From the NCBI GenBank assembly GCA_905197685.1, contig CAJJZS010000004.1, positions 171,854-235,853 on the forward strand: a DNA stretch of 64,000 nucleotides, read 5' to 3'. The position numbers and the translations under genes were made by a program. Below, one piece after another: positions 17,362-26,917 of this stretch. Each line of letters begins with the position of its first letter. Position 1 is the first letter of the stretch. Source of the stretch: an uncultured Oscillospiraceae bacterium. Lineage in GTDB: Bacteria; Bacillota; Clostridia; Oscillospirales; Ruminococcaceae. Below the pieces are notes generated by a model. The model did no database searches, was not told where the DNA came from, and saw only the letters and a program-made list of their open reading frames with translations.

Positions 17362-19404
17362 ATGAAAAAGAGATTGTTTTTGTTTATTCCGCTGATGGTT
17401 TCATTGGGACTGGTCAACCTGGCGGTGCTGGTGACGGCGGTTTCTTCCCGCAACGAGTGGCTGTACGCAGCCTTCTTTATCCTGCTGATGTTTACCGTAA
17501 TGGTGCTGCATCAGCTGACCTCGCTGAGCAAAAGCGTGAATAAATTTTATCAGACGATGGAAAAGCAGCTTTCCCCTTACACCAATAAATCTTTACGCGA
17601 CTTTCCGCTTCCGGTGCTGGTAACGCGCCGGGGCGGAGAGGTTATCTGGTATAACAATCAGATGAGGGAAAAGGTATTTGGCGGGGAGGATTGCTTCGGT
17701 CACGGTTTGGCAGAATATTTTCCGAGCGTTAATCTGGAAATGGACTGTCCCGCGCAGGGATACGGTGTGGAGTATAAGGGACACCAGTACACCGCCTACC
17801 ACGCGCCCACCGGCGACGAGGACAACCGTCTGAACGTGATTTATCTGGTGGACGACGATAAGCTCAAGCGGATTGCGCGGGAATATTTTTCTTCCCGACC
17901 GGTAGCGGCGATTATCCTCATTGATAACTATGAGGAACTTCTGCAAAGCGCAAGAGAAAACGAACGCTCGCAGATTATGGGCGAGATTGAATATCAGATC
18001 GAGTGCTATGTGGAAAATTATAACGGCGTAATCAAAAAGCTGGAAAAGGACCGCTTCTTTGTCGCCTTTGAAGAGCGTTACATGAAGAGCATTGTGGAAG
18101 AACGCTTTACCATTCTGGACACGGTGCGCAAGATTAACGCGAACGATAAGATGCCGGCAACCCTTTCCATCGGTGTCGGCAGAGATGCGCAGAGCCTGCT
18201 GCAAGCAGAAAAGTTTGCAAGTCAGGCGCTGGATATGGCGTTGGGACGCGGCGGCGACCAGGCAGCGGTAAAAAACAAGAACGGTTACGAGTTCTACGGC
18301 GGCGTTTCCAAAGGAATTGAGAAACGAACCAAAGTAAAAACCAGAATCGTGGCGGCAGCGCTGAGCGAACTGTTGGATTCCTGTTCCAATGTCCTGATTA
18401 TGGGACACCGATTTGCGGATTTGGACTGCCTTGGAGCGGCGGTAGGTTTGTACTACCCGATTCAGCAGATGGGAAAACCGGTAAAGATTATTTTAAACAG
18501 CAGGGCGAATATGGTAAAACAGCTGCACAGCAGGCTATTGTCGCAGGGGTTTGAAACTGCCTTTATCGAGCCGGAGGTTGCAACCGATTATGTCAGCGAC
18601 GATACCCTTTTGATTATTGTGGACGTACATACTCCGCACTTTATCGAGGCTCCGGAAGTGTATAAAAAATGCAAGAATGTGGTGGTAATCGACCATCACC
18701 GCAAGATGGTTGATTACATCGACAACGCGGTTATCTTCCACCACGAACCGTACGCCTCCAGCGCATCCGAAATGGTGGCGGAGCTGGTGCAGTACTTCGG
18801 AGATAAATATAAGCCGAACAGCACGGCGGCAGAGGCGCTGCTTGCGGGCATGATGCTCGATACCAAAAACTTTATTCAGCGCACCGGTGTGCGTACCTTT
18901 GAGGCGGCAGCTTATTTAAGAAAGATGGGCGCAGATACCGTAGAGGTAAAACGCCTGTTTGCAACCAGTATGAACGCTTACCAGGAACGCTGCAAGGTGG
19001 TTTCTTCGGCGACCATCTATCGTCATTGCGCAATCTGTCAGGTGCAGGAGCGCATTGAAGAGATTAAAATGGTGTCCGCTCAGGCGGCAGATGAATTGCT
19101 CAGTATCGAAGACGTAGACGCTTCGTTTGTTTTCTATTATGAGTCGGAACAGGTGGTTGCCTACTCGGCAAGAAGTATGGGGAAAATCAATGTTCAAATC
19201 ATTATGGAAAAGCTGGGCGGCGGCGGTCATTTAACCATGGCAGGCGCACAGACCAAAGGAATCAATCTGGAAGAGGGCAAGGAGCGGCTTTTGCGCGCAA
19301 TCGACGAGTATTACGATACTCTGGAGGATAAGGACGAGCCAAAAGCGCTGGCAGCTTCCGAGCCGGGACCGGTGCAGATGGTGCCGCCGGAAGAGATAAA
19401 ATAA
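17362..19404 (+). CDS. gdpP: Cyclic-di-AMP phosphodiesterase GdpP (DHH family)
   Basis: 680 aa membrane enzyme. Two N-terminal transmembrane helices (to ~55) are followed by a PAS-like region (~70-165), a degenerate GGDEF domain (~175-315), and DHH/DHHA1 phosphoesterase domains. In the latter MGHRFADLDCLGAA (~346) and DHHRK (~443) carry metal-binding acids and histidines, and GGGGHLTMAGA (~617) is the DHHA1 motif. It breaks down c-di-AMP, which controls potassium and osmotic balance. The order gdpP-rplI-dnaB is conserved in Firmicutes. Confidence 0.94.
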   Translation: MKKRLFLFIPLMVSLGLVNLAVLVTAVSSRNEWLYAAFFILLMFTVMVLHQLTSLSKSVNKFYQTMEKQLSPYTNKSLRDFPLPVLVTRRGGEVIWYNNQMREKVFGGEDCFGHGLAEYFPSVNLEMDCPAQGYGVEYKGHQYTAYHAPTGDEDNRLNVIYLVDDDKLKRIAREYFSSRPVAAIILIDNYEELLQSARENERSQIMGEIEYQIECYVENYNGVIKKLEKDRFFVAFEERYMKSIVEERFTILDTVRKINANDKMPATLSIGVGRDAQSLLQAEKFASQALDMALGRGGDQAAVKNKNGYEFYGGVSKGIEKRTKVKTRIVAAALSELLDSCSNVLIMGHRFADLDCLGAAVGLYYPIQQMGKPVKIILNSRANMVKQLHSRLLSQGFETAFIEPEVATDYVSDDTLLIIVDVHTPHFIEAPEVYKKCKNVVVIDHHRKMVDYIDNAVIFHHEPYASSASEMVAELVQYFGDKYKPNSTAAEALLAGMMLDTKNFIQRTGVRTFEAAAYLRKMGADTVEVKRLFATSMNAYQERCKVVSSATIYRHCAICQVQERIEEIKMVSAQAADELLSIEDVDASFVFYYESEQVVAYSARSMGKINVQIIMEKLGGGGHLTMAGAQTKGINLEEGKERLLRAIDEYYDTLEDKDEPKALAASEPGPVQMVPPEEIK

Positions 19405-19428
19405 AAATCTGAAAGGAAGAAGATAGAA

Positions 19429-19869
19429 ATGAAAGTTATTTTAACACAGGATGTAAAGGGAAGCGGCAAAAAAGGCGAGATGATTAACGCAGCGGACGGT
19501 TACGCAAGAAACTTTTTGCTGCCGAAGGGTCTGGCAATTGAAGCAAACAACCAGGCAATCGGTGAAATGAAAGCAAAAGAAGCCTCCGTTCAGCACAAGA
19601 TTCAGGTAGAAAAAGAAGCGGCAATGGCTTGCGCAAAACAGCTGGAAGGCAAAACCGTAAAGCTGACCGCAAAGGCAGGCAGCAACGGCAAACTGTTCGG
19701 TTCGGTAACAACCAAAGAGATTGCGGATGCGATTCACAAACAGTTCGGCGCTTCGGTTGACAAGAAAAAGATTCAGGTCAACGAGATTAAAGCGTTCGGC
19801 AGCTATACCGCGGAGATTAAACTGTACACCGGAATCAGCGCAAAGATGACGGTGGAAGTCGGAGAATAA
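19429..19869 (+). CDS. rplI: 50S ribosomal protein L9
   Basis: 146 aa. The N-terminal motif MKVILTQDVKGSGKKGEM and the NFLLPKGLA segment (~27) are diagnostic. AAAGGAAG precedes the ATG. It sits 24 bases after gdpP; a GC-rich hairpin with a poor T-tract follows. Confidence 0.97.
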   Translation: MKVILTQDVKGSGKKGEMINAADGYARNFLLPKGLAIEANNQAIGEMKAKEASVQHKIQVEKEAAMACAKQLEGKTVKLTAKAGSNGKLFGSVTTKEIADAIHKQFGASVDKKKIQVNEIKAFGSYTAEIKLYTGISAKMTVEVGE

Positions 19870-19882
19870 AACGCAGAGCAAA

Positions 19883-19913
19883 AGCCGTCTCGGAAGATGA
19901 TTCAGAGACGGCT
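19883..19913 (+). other. Stem-loop after rplI, possible partial terminator
   Basis: AGCCGTCTC (19883-19891) pairs with GAGACGGCT (19905-19913). Only a broken T-tract follows (GCCTGTCTTTGTTT), so it may be an mRNA 3'-end stabiliser or attenuator before dnaB. Confidence 0.5.
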
Positions 19914-19992
19914 GCCTGTCTTTGTTTCAGATTGTTTGGGAACAATCGGCAGGCAGGGTTAACAAGAAAGAAAAGAAAGGAGGAAAAAGCAG

Positions 19993-21342
19993 ATGGCTCA
20001 GGAAAATACGGAATTTTCCGTCGAACAGCTTCCCTTCAGCCTGGAGGCGGAGCAATCGGTGCTGGGCGCGATTTTGATTGAACCGGACTGTATCAGCCGC
20101 GTTTTGGAATTTTTGGTTCCCGAAAGTTTTTACCGTCCGCAGCATCAGCAGCTGTTTTCCATCATGCTGGCGATGTTCACTGCGGCGCAGCCGATTGACT
20201 TTGTCACAGTGCTTGAAAAGGCGAAGGCGGAGCAGGTCTTTTTAAGCGAAGGGGACGCAAAAGTATACCTTACCCAGTTGGTACAGGTTGTGCCCAGCGC
20301 TTCCAATGTGGAAGCGTATGCAAAGCTGGTGCAGGAAAAATACTATATGCGCACCCTGATTAACGTGGCAAAAAGTATTATCAGCAATTCCGAGAAAAGC
20401 GACGCTGACGCCAGAGGACTGATGGAATTTGCCGAACACAAATTGTATGAGATTCGTCAGGGAAAAGAGGCGGGCGGCTTAGTAAAGGTGGACCGCGCAA
20501 TCTTTGAGCTTTATGATAAGTTGCAGCGGATTTCGGGGGACGAGAAAAACCGCTATGTCGGAATTCCGTCCGGATTTTCGGCGCTGGACAGTCTGACAAC
20601 GGGACTGAACCGAACCGACCTGATTCTTCTGGCAGCGCGTCCTGCAATGGGAAAATCCACCTTTATGATGAATATTGCTTCCAATGTGGCAAAACAGGGA
20701 TATTCGGTCGCTATTTTTTCGTTGGAGATGAGCCGCGAACAGCTTATCACCAGGATGCTTTCCTCCGATGCTTTGATTCAGGGTTCTCAGCTGCGTACCG
20801 GAAATTTAAGTGTGGATGATTGGACAAAGTTGGCGGTGTCGGCGCAGACAATCGCCAAAATGCCGATGTATATCGACGATACGGCAGGCATTACCGTGGC
20901 GGAAATGAAGGCAAAGCTGCGCAGGATTCCCAATTTGGGATTGGTTGTTATCGACTATCTTCAGCTGATGTCCTCCGGCAGACGGATTGAAAACCGCGTG
21001 CAGGAGGTGTCGGAGATGACAAGGGGATTAAAGATTATGGCAAAGGAACTGGATGTTCCGATTATCACCCTTTCTCAGCTTTCCCGAGGTCCGGATAAAC
21101 GAATGGGCGATCACCGTCCTGTTTTGTCCGACCTGCGTGAATCCGGTTCGATTGAGCAGGATGCGGACCTTGTTTTGTTTTTATACCGCGACGAATATTA
21201 TAACGAGGATACCGAGGACAAAGGGGTTGCCGAGGTTATTGTGGCAAAAAACCGTCACGGCGCCACCGATACGGTAAAGCTGGCGTTTGACGGCGAGCAT
21301 ACCCGATTCCTCAGTAGGGAGCTGTTCCGCGATGCTCCGTAA
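19993..21342 (+). CDS. dnaB: Replicative DNA helicase DnaB/DnaC
   Basis: 449 aa, hexameric helicase of the replication fork. N-terminal domain begins PFSLEAEQSVLGAIL; the RecA-like domain carries Walker A ARPAMGKSTF (~215) and Walker B VVIDYLQLM (~317), with SQLSR following. No intein is present. AAGGAGG precedes the start. It overlaps tilS by 11 bases. Confidence 0.96.
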   Translation: MAQENTEFSVEQLPFSLEAEQSVLGAILIEPDCISRVLEFLVPESFYRPQHQQLFSIMLAMFTAAQPIDFVTVLEKAKAEQVFLSEGDAKVYLTQLVQVVPSASNVEAYAKLVQEKYYMRTLINVAKSIISNSEKSDADARGLMEFAEHKLYEIRQGKEAGGLVKVDRAIFELYDKLQRISGDEKNRYVGIPSGFSALDSLTTGLNRTDLILLAARPAMGKSTFMMNIASNVAKQGYSVAIFSLEMSREQLITRMLSSDALIQGSQLRTGNLSVDDWTKLAVSAQTIAKMPMYIDDTAGITVAEMKAKLRRIPNLGLVVIDYLQLMSSGRRIENRVQEVSEMTRGLKIMAKELDVPIITLSQLSRGPDKRMGDHRPVLSDLRESGSIEQDADLVLFLYRDEYYNEDTEDKGVAEVIVAKNRHGATDTVKLAFDGEHTRFLSRELFRDAP

Positions 21343-22708
21343 AGTATTGCAGACCATCAGGCGCTTTGAGATGTTTGAACCTGGGGATTTTGTGGCGGTA
21401 GGTTTTTCGGGAGGAGCGGACTCTGCCGCGCTTTTGGAGCTGTTGTGGGAGTTGAGACAGGAACTTCACATTCGGGTGAGCGCTGTGCATATCAACCACA
21501 ATCTGCGCGGGGAAGAAGCGCAGCGGGACGAACGGTTTTGCCGAGATTTCTGCGCCGAGCGCGGAATTTTGTTTTCCTCCTTTTGTATTGACGCCAAGGA
21601 GGGGGCAAAGCAGAGCGGAAAATCTGTGGAGGAATATTCCCGTGAGCAGCGGTATCGTATTTTGGAAGAACAGGTTGCCTCTTTTGGGCAAAGGGGTAAA
21701 ATTGCCACCGCTCACCATGAAAATGACCAGGCAGAAACGGTGCTGTTTTATTTAGCCAGGGGAACGGGGCTGCACGGAGCGGCAGGAATCCCGCCGGTTC
21801 GGGGCAGAATTGTGCGTCCGCTGATTGAATGCAGCAGAGAAGAAATCGAAGATTTTTGTAAAAAACGGGAGATTGATTTTGTTACGGACAGCAGCAATCT
21901 TTCGGACGATTATACCAGAAACAGGATACGCCACAGTTTGATTCCCATGATGTGTCAGCTCAACTGTGCCGCAGTAAAAAATATTGCACGATTTGCGCAG
22001 AGTGCGCGGGAAGACGATGATTTTTTGCAGCAGACGGCGCAGAAAGAATGGCATCGGATTTTACTTTCCGAATCTCCTGTCCGAATAGACCGGCAGGAAT
22101 TTTTATTGCTGCACCCCGCTGTGCAAAAGCGGATTCTGTTCCTGTTGATGCAGAAAGCGGGACTTTGTCCCGACTCGCAGACAGCGCAGAGGATGGAGCA
22201 GAGAATCAAAGCGGCAGAGGGAAAAACAGAATTAAAAAGAGGAATTGCCCTTGTTGCAGACCAAACGAGTATCACCTTGGATACAGAGGTTTTTTATCGG
22301 GAAGAGCGTCAGCCGTACTTTGAACAACCTTTTCAGGAGGGAAAAACGGAGCTTTTTCCGGGAAAAACAGTGCAGGTAACCCTGTGCAGCGGGCAAGAAT
22401 ATAAACTTTTCTTTAAAAAAGACGCAACCATCTTAAAAAATGCGTTAGACTGTGATAAAATGAGGAATATTGCGGTGTTTCGTCAAAGAAAAGAGGGAGA
22501 CCGCATTTCGCTGTATTATAAAAAAGGTTCGCGCCTTTTAAAAAAAATGTGGACAGATGCAAAACTTCCGCAAAAGCAGCGTTGGGAAAGCGTGATTCTC
22601 AGCGATGAGGACGGCGTTGTTTGGGCGGAAGGGTTCGGATGCGACCGCAGGGTGATGCCTGACGGAAACAGCGACAGAATTGCGTTGATACAAATAAGGA
22701 GGACATAA
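21332..22708 (+). CDS. tilS: tRNA(Ile)-lysidine synthase TilS
   Basis: 458 aa, adds lysine to C34 of tRNA-Ile(CAU) so that it reads AUA. PP-loop SGGADS at about 26-31; the N-type ATPase domain is followed by substrate-binding and C-terminal domains ending around GFGCDRRV. I chose the ATG at 21332, inside the dnaB end, with AGGGAG upstream; an earlier ATG at 21287 lies deeper in dnaB. The tilS-hpt-ftsH order is conserved in Firmicutes. Confidence 0.94.
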   Translation: MLRKVLQTIRRFEMFEPGDFVAVGFSGGADSAALLELLWELRQELHIRVSAVHINHNLRGEEAQRDERFCRDFCAERGILFSSFCIDAKEGAKQSGKSVEEYSREQRYRILEEQVASFGQRGKIATAHHENDQAETVLFYLARGTGLHGAAGIPPVRGRIVRPLIECSREEIEDFCKKREIDFVTDSSNLSDDYTRNRIRHSLIPMMCQLNCAAVKNIARFAQSAREDDDFLQQTAQKEWHRILLSESPVRIDRQEFLLLHPAVQKRILFLLMQKAGLCPDSQTAQRMEQRIKAAEGKTELKRGIALVADQTSITLDTEVFYREERQPYFEQPFQEGKTELFPGKTVQVTLCSGQEYKLFFKKDATILKNALDCDKMRNIAVFRQRKEGDRISLYYKKGSRLLKKMWTDAKLPQKQRWESVILSDEDGVVWAEGFGCDRRVMPDGNSDRIALIQIRRT

Positions 22709-22712
22709 CAGG

Positions 22713-23261
22713 ATGAAAAAGATGCAGGACGATATTTTAAGAGTTTTGCTTTCCGAAGAAGAAATTGCGCAGAAGGTACAGCAGATCGGAAAACAGATTA
22801 CACAGGATTATCAGGACAAAAATCTGCTGATGGTCAGCGTTCTCAAGGGTTCGGTTGTATTTATGGCAGATTTAATGCGCGCCGTAGACTGTCATGCAAG
22901 AATTGACTTTATGTCTGTTTCCAGCTACGGAAACGGAACAAAAACTTCGGGCGTTGTTAAGATTATCAAGGACCTTGATTTAAATCTGGAAGGTTATGAC
23001 CTGCTGTTGGTGGAAGATATTCTGGACAGCGGAAAGACCTTATATTACCTCAGAGAAATCTTAAAGGAAAGAAATCCGGCAAGTATTCGCATTGCTACCT
23101 TACTCAACAAACCGGCAAGAAGAGAAGCGGATATTGCCCCGGATTATTCCTGCTTTGAGGTTCCGGACGAGTTTGTTGTCGGCTACGGTTTGGACTTTGC
23201 GGAAAAATACCGCAATCTGCCTTATATCGGCGTTTTGAAACCGGAAGTATACAGCAAATAA
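22713..23261 (+). CDS. hpt: Hypoxanthine phosphoribosyltransferase
   Basis: 182 aa purine-salvage enzyme converting hypoxanthine/guanine and PRPP to IMP/GMP. The PRPP motif LLVEDILDSGKTL (~95-107) and the C-terminal VGYGLDFAEKYRNLPYIGV are clear. AAGGAGG lies just before. Tightly placed between tilS and ftsH (4 and 97 bases). Confidence 0.96.
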   Translation: MKKMQDDILRVLLSEEEIAQKVQQIGKQITQDYQDKNLLMVSVLKGSVVFMADLMRAVDCHARIDFMSVSSYGNGTKTSGVVKIIKDLDLNLEGYDLLLVEDILDSGKTLYYLREILKERNPASIRIATLLNKPARREADIAPDYSCFEVPDEFVVGYGLDFAEKYRNLPYIGVLKPEVYSK

Positions 23262-23358
23262 ACAATTTGACCGATACAGAAAATTTGTTTTGAATACGGG
23301 AGGGCGATTTGCCCGAAATCCCACAAAAAATTAACTTTTAGACAGGAGTGAATCACCG

Positions 23359-25383
23359 GTGCCGAAAAAATCAAAAGGAATTATGATGTACCTTGCGATG
23401 TTTGGCTTGTTGATTGTGTTGTTGGTTGCCATGATGTCACTGGATAAGCCGGTTTCCACGCTGAAATATTACCAGGTTCTGGATTATTTTAAGCAGGGAA
23501 AGGTGGAGGAGTACCAGATTGACTACAACGACGGCGAGCTGAGCATGATGGTAGAGGGACAAAAACAGCCGATTGATTATCAGCTGGCAAGTATCTCTCA
23601 ATTCAACGAGGATATTAAGCCGTATGTGGAAAAGTATGAACAGACAAGCGGAAACACCTTTAAACGCAACTATCTGCCGCCAAAGGAAACGCCTCTGATT
23701 GTGGCGTTGCTGCCGACCCTGCTGCTGTTGGGCGGTATGGTTTTGCTGTGGTTTGTTATGATGCGTCAGGCAGGCGCGGGCGGAGGCAAGATGAACACCT
23801 TCGGAAAAGCAAAGCCTAAGCCGATTGACGACGGAAGAAGGGTAACCTTCCAGGACGTTGCAGGCGCAAACGAAGAAAAAGAAGAGTTGGTAGAAGTAGT
23901 GGAATTTTTGAAGGACCCGAAAAAGTTTAACGCTTTGGGCGCAAGAATCCCCAAAGGCGTTTTGCTGATGGGTCCTCCCGGAACCGGTAAAACCCTGTTG
24001 GCGCGCGCAGTGGCGGGCGAAGCGGGCGTTCCGTTCTACTCTATCTCCGGTTCTGACTTTGTGGAGATGTTTGTCGGTGTTGGCGCATCCCGTGTGCGCG
24101 ACCTGTTTGACCAGGCAAAAAAGAGCGCGCCCAGTATCGTATTTATTGACGAGATTGACGCGGTGGGCAGACAGAGAGGCGCAGGACTGGGCGGAGGACA
24201 CGATGAACGCGAACAGACCTTAAACCAGCTGCTGGTAGAGATGGACGGCTTTGGAGCCAATACAGGCGTTATTGTCATGGCTGCCACCAACCGCCGCGAT
24301 ATTCTGGACCCTGCTTTGCTGCGTCCGGGACGCTTTGACCGCCAGATTGTGGTCGGTTATCCCGATGTAAAGGGAAGAGAAGATATTTTAAAGGTTCACA
24401 CCAAAAATAAACCGCTCGGTCCCGATGTGGAGCTGGACGTTATCGCTAAGACAACAGTCGGTTTTACCGGCGCTGATTTGGAAAACCTTGTCAACGAGGC
24501 TGCGCTGCTGGCGGCAAGAAAAGGCAGAAAAGCCATTACTATGGAAGATATTGAAATGGCTACCATTAAGGTGGTTGCCGGACCGGAAAAGAAGAGCCAC
24601 GTTGTTCCCGATAAGGATAAACGCCTGACCTGTTTCCACGAAGCGGGTCATGCAGTCAGCACCTATTACTGTCAGACACAGGATAAGGTGCATGAAATCT
24701 CGATTATCCCACGCGGCATGGCAGGGGGATACACCATGAGCCTGCCGGCAGAGGATAGGAGCTATGATACCAAAAAAGGAATGCAGGAAAACATTGTTAC
24801 CCTGCTGGGCGGAAGAATTGCCGAGAAACTGGTGTTGGACGACATCTCCACCGGAGCTTCCAACGATTTGGAGCGCGCAACCAAGATTGCAAAAGCGATG
24901 GTAACAAGATACGGTTTCAGCGACCGTTTGGGTCCGATTGTATACGGTCAGGACGAGAGCGAAGTCTTTTTGGGAAGAGATTTGGGTCATTCCAGAGATT
25001 ATTCCGAAACGATTGCCGCTCAGATTGACGAGGAAATCAGAGCCGTTATCGACGATGCGTATGACCGCTGTGAGAATATCCTTACCGAGCATATGGATCA
25101 GCTGCATAAAGTGGCGGAATTCCTGTATGAATTTGAAAAGATTAACGGCGCAGACTTTGAACGCCTGATGCAGGGAGATTTTACTGTTTTTGACGAGCAT
25201 CGCAGAAAGAAAAATGCAGAAAAACTCAGTGATTCTTCTAAGAAGGAAGAACCGAAGAACACCGATACTGTCCGCTCGGAGCAGGAACAGAAAGAGCTGC
25301 CGACAGAGGACGATTCGATTTTGCATTTTCCTTCTCAAAACGAAATATCCGAAAAAGCAGCTTTTAAAGCAGACGATAAGTAA
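23359..25383 (+). CDS. ftsH: ATP-dependent zinc metalloprotease FtsH
   Basis: 674 aa membrane AAA+ protease for quality control. Two transmembrane helices (~7-25 and ~112-135), Walker A GPPGTGKT (~204), second region of homology ending RPGRFDRQ, and the zinc site HEAGH at residues 427-431. The start is GTG with AGGAG 9 bases upstream. The last 70 residues are a charged, low-complexity tail longer than in many FtsH. A strong terminator follows. Confidence 0.96.
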   Translation: MPKKSKGIMMYLAMFGLLIVLLVAMMSLDKPVSTLKYYQVLDYFKQGKVEEYQIDYNDGELSMMVEGQKQPIDYQLASISQFNEDIKPYVEKYEQTSGNTFKRNYLPPKETPLIVALLPTLLLLGGMVLLWFVMMRQAGAGGGKMNTFGKAKPKPIDDGRRVTFQDVAGANEEKEELVEVVEFLKDPKKFNALGARIPKGVLLMGPPGTGKTLLARAVAGEAGVPFYSISGSDFVEMFVGVGASRVRDLFDQAKKSAPSIVFIDEIDAVGRQRGAGLGGGHDEREQTLNQLLVEMDGFGANTGVIVMAATNRRDILDPALLRPGRFDRQIVVGYPDVKGREDILKVHTKNKPLGPDVELDVIAKTTVGFTGADLENLVNEAALLAARKGRKAITMEDIEMATIKVVAGPEKKSHVVPDKDKRLTCFHEAGHAVSTYYCQTQDKVHEISIIPRGMAGGYTMSLPAEDRSYDTKKGMQENIVTLLGGRIAEKLVLDDISTGASNDLERATKIAKAMVTRYGFSDRLGPIVYGQDESEVFLGRDLGHSRDYSETIAAQIDEEIRAVIDDAYDRCENILTEHMDQLHKVAEFLYEFEKINGADFERLMQGDFTVFDEHRRKKNAEKLSDSSKKEEPKNTDTVRSEQEQKELPTEDDSILHFPSQNEISEKAAFKADDK

Positions 25384-25386
25384 GAC

Positions 25387-25424
25387 AAAAGACAGCGCAA
25401 AGATTTTTCTTTGTGCTGTCTTTT
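25387..25424 (+). terminator. Rho-independent terminator after ftsH
   Basis: 16-bp stem with one G-T pair (25387-25402 with 25409-25424), A-rich and T-rich ends; it closes the rnj-to-ftsH gene run. Confidence 0.85.
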
Positions 25425-25479
25425 CTGTATTTTATAAAAAGGAGGAGTTTTTACGAAACGAAGGATTCAAATTGCAAAT

Positions 25480-26145
25480 ATGGTAAATCTGCGGGATTTG
25501 GGCGGATATGAAGCGAAAAACGGTGCGGTGACCGCTTGGGGCAAACTGTATCGCAGCGATTTGCCGGCAGGTTTGGGCGAACAAGAAATCAGAACGATAC
25601 GGGAACTGGGAATTACAACAGTCATTGATTTAAGAAGCGAGCAGGAGAGAATCCGTCAGCCAAATTCTTTGCAAGAGGCAGAGGGAATTGTTTACTGCCC
25701 GATTCCTGCTTTTGGAAACGGCAGACTGCCGAGCGAACAGGAAAGGGTAGAAGATACCTACCTTGAGATTGCTATGGGGAAAGAAGCAATGTTTCGTGTT
25801 TTTCAAACAATATTGCAGGCACAGGGCGCGGTGATGTTCCACTGTACCGCAGGTAAGGACCGAACAGGGGTGACGGCGGCGCTGCTGCTTTCTCTGACGG
25901 GGGTTTGCAAACAGGATATTGTAGCGGACTATATCCTGACGGGGGCATACTTAAAAGAAAAAGTAGCAGAATTTTGTCGGGAATATCCGGAGATTCCAAT
26001 TCATTGGCTGATGCCACAGGCAGAATACATCGAAACTTTTTTAGAAAAAATGGCGGAGCGTTTTTCGACTCCGGAAGAATATTTTTATGAATTGGGATTT
26101 ACCGAACAGGAAACGAAGCAGTTAAAAGAAAAAATACTGGAATAA
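25480..26145 (+). CDS. Tyrosine-protein phosphatase (DSP/Y_phosphatase3 type)
   Basis: 221 aa as drawn. The phosphatase loop HCTAGKDRTG (~120-129) has the Cys-X5-Arg catalytic signature, and NLRDLGGY near the N-terminus is typical of the family. The start is doubtful: the ATG at 25480 has no nearby ribosome-binding site, while AAAGGAGG at 25438-25445 is correctly spaced for an in-frame ACG at 25453. That would add nine residues (TKRRIQIAN) that fit the family's usual lead-in to NLRDLGG. So either an ACG start or a mutated ATG is likely. Confidence 0.85.
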   Translation: MVNLRDLGGYEAKNGAVTAWGKLYRSDLPAGLGEQEIRTIRELGITTVIDLRSEQERIRQPNSLQEAEGIVYCPIPAFGNGRLPSEQERVEDTYLEIAMGKEAMFRVFQTILQAQGAVMFHCTAGKDRTGVTAALLLSLTGVCKQDIVADYILTGAYLKEKVAEFCREYPEIPIHWLMPQAEYIETFLEKMAERFSTPEEYFYELGFTEQETKQLKEKILE

Positions 26146-26148
26146 AAG

Positions 26149-26180
26149 AAAGGGTACTCCTGGATTCAGGAGTACCCTTT
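26149..26180. terminator. Terminator hairpin between convergent genes
   Basis: Perfect 14-bp stem (26149-26162 with 26167-26180), 4-base loop; only a TTT end, so moderate strength. Confidence 0.6.
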
Positions 26181-26349
26181 CCGAATATAGGAAACAGATA
26201 ATAAGTGGATGTCAAAAGAAAAGAGAAATCTTTTCTTTTAGTATAATACGAAGCAAATCGTTGCGTCAATCCTATTCGGAAAAAACGGAACAGAATCGGA
26301 TAAATAACCAAGAATTGCCTGATTTTTACAGCAGATTAACAAGAAAAAA

Positions 26350-26682
26350 TCACTCGTTCTTTGGTGATTCGGCAATAAAACGAACCGCTGTCCCGTAAAC
26401 GATAATCTCGGCAGCTCCCTGCATAATAGCCGAAGAAGCGTAACGGATGCCGATGACGGCGTCTGCCCCTAATTGTTCGGCTTGCGCGGTCATACGCTGT
26501 GTGGCGATAACCCTCGCTTCTTCCATCATTTCGGTGTAATCGGTAATCTCGCCTCCGACTAAAGTCTTAAAAGAGGAGAGCAGGTCGCGTCCGATATTTT
26601 TTGAGTGTACGGTGCTTCCCCGCACCAAAGAAAGGGTTTGCAGTTCCTTTCCGGAGATAAAATCAGTGGTAACAAGAATCAT
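26350..26682 (-). CDS. YbjQ/UPF0145 family protein (putative heavy-metal-binding domain)
   Basis: 110 aa. The pattern GSTVHSKNIGRDLLSSFKTLVGGEI (split: V-H-S-K-N-I-G-R at ~26, LVGGEI at ~42) and LGADAVIGIRY (~73) is that of the YbjQ family, small pentameric proteins of unknown role. AGGAGG precedes the start. It follows the DUF3791/DUF3990 genes on the same strand after 22 bases and may be co-transcribed. Confidence 0.85.
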   Translation of the reverse strand: MILVTTDFISGKELQTLSLVRGSTVHSKNIGRDLLSSFKTLVGGEITDYTEMMEEARVIATQRMTAQAEQLGADAVIGIRYASSAIMQGAAEIIVYGTAVRFIAESPKNE

Positions 26683-26704
26683 AAAATCCCTCCTGTCCGA
26701 TTGT

Positions 26705-26917
26705 TTACGGTTTGTTATGATATTCCGCCGATAATTCTTCGGTCAGATATTCATCGCTCATACAGTGCAGGTCGGATACTCCTTCCCGAATCAAAGGATA
26801 GAGTTGAGAACAGTAAAAAAAGTCGAGAGCATCATCAAGCGTAATTCCCTCTCTTTTGGAAAAGAGTTCGATGATACGAGCATATTTTTTCTGTAAAAGG
26901 ATTGGATTTGCCTTCAA
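26705..26917 (-). CDS. DUF3791 domain protein (second copy), possible antitoxin
   Basis: 70 aa, all-helical by pattern, with the DUF3791-like series YARIIELFSKREGITLDDALDFF.S.LY. It overlaps the DUF3990 gene by 4 bases (ATGA), so it is translationally coupled to it. The other neighbour of DUF3990 is also DUF3791, though the two are only distantly alike. Function unknown; partner or neutraliser of the ADP-ribosyltransferase-like protein is an inference from context. Confidence 0.75.
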   Translation of the reverse strand: MKANPILLQKKYARIIELFSKREGITLDDALDFFYCSQLYPLIREGVSDLHCMSDEYLTEELSAEYHNKP

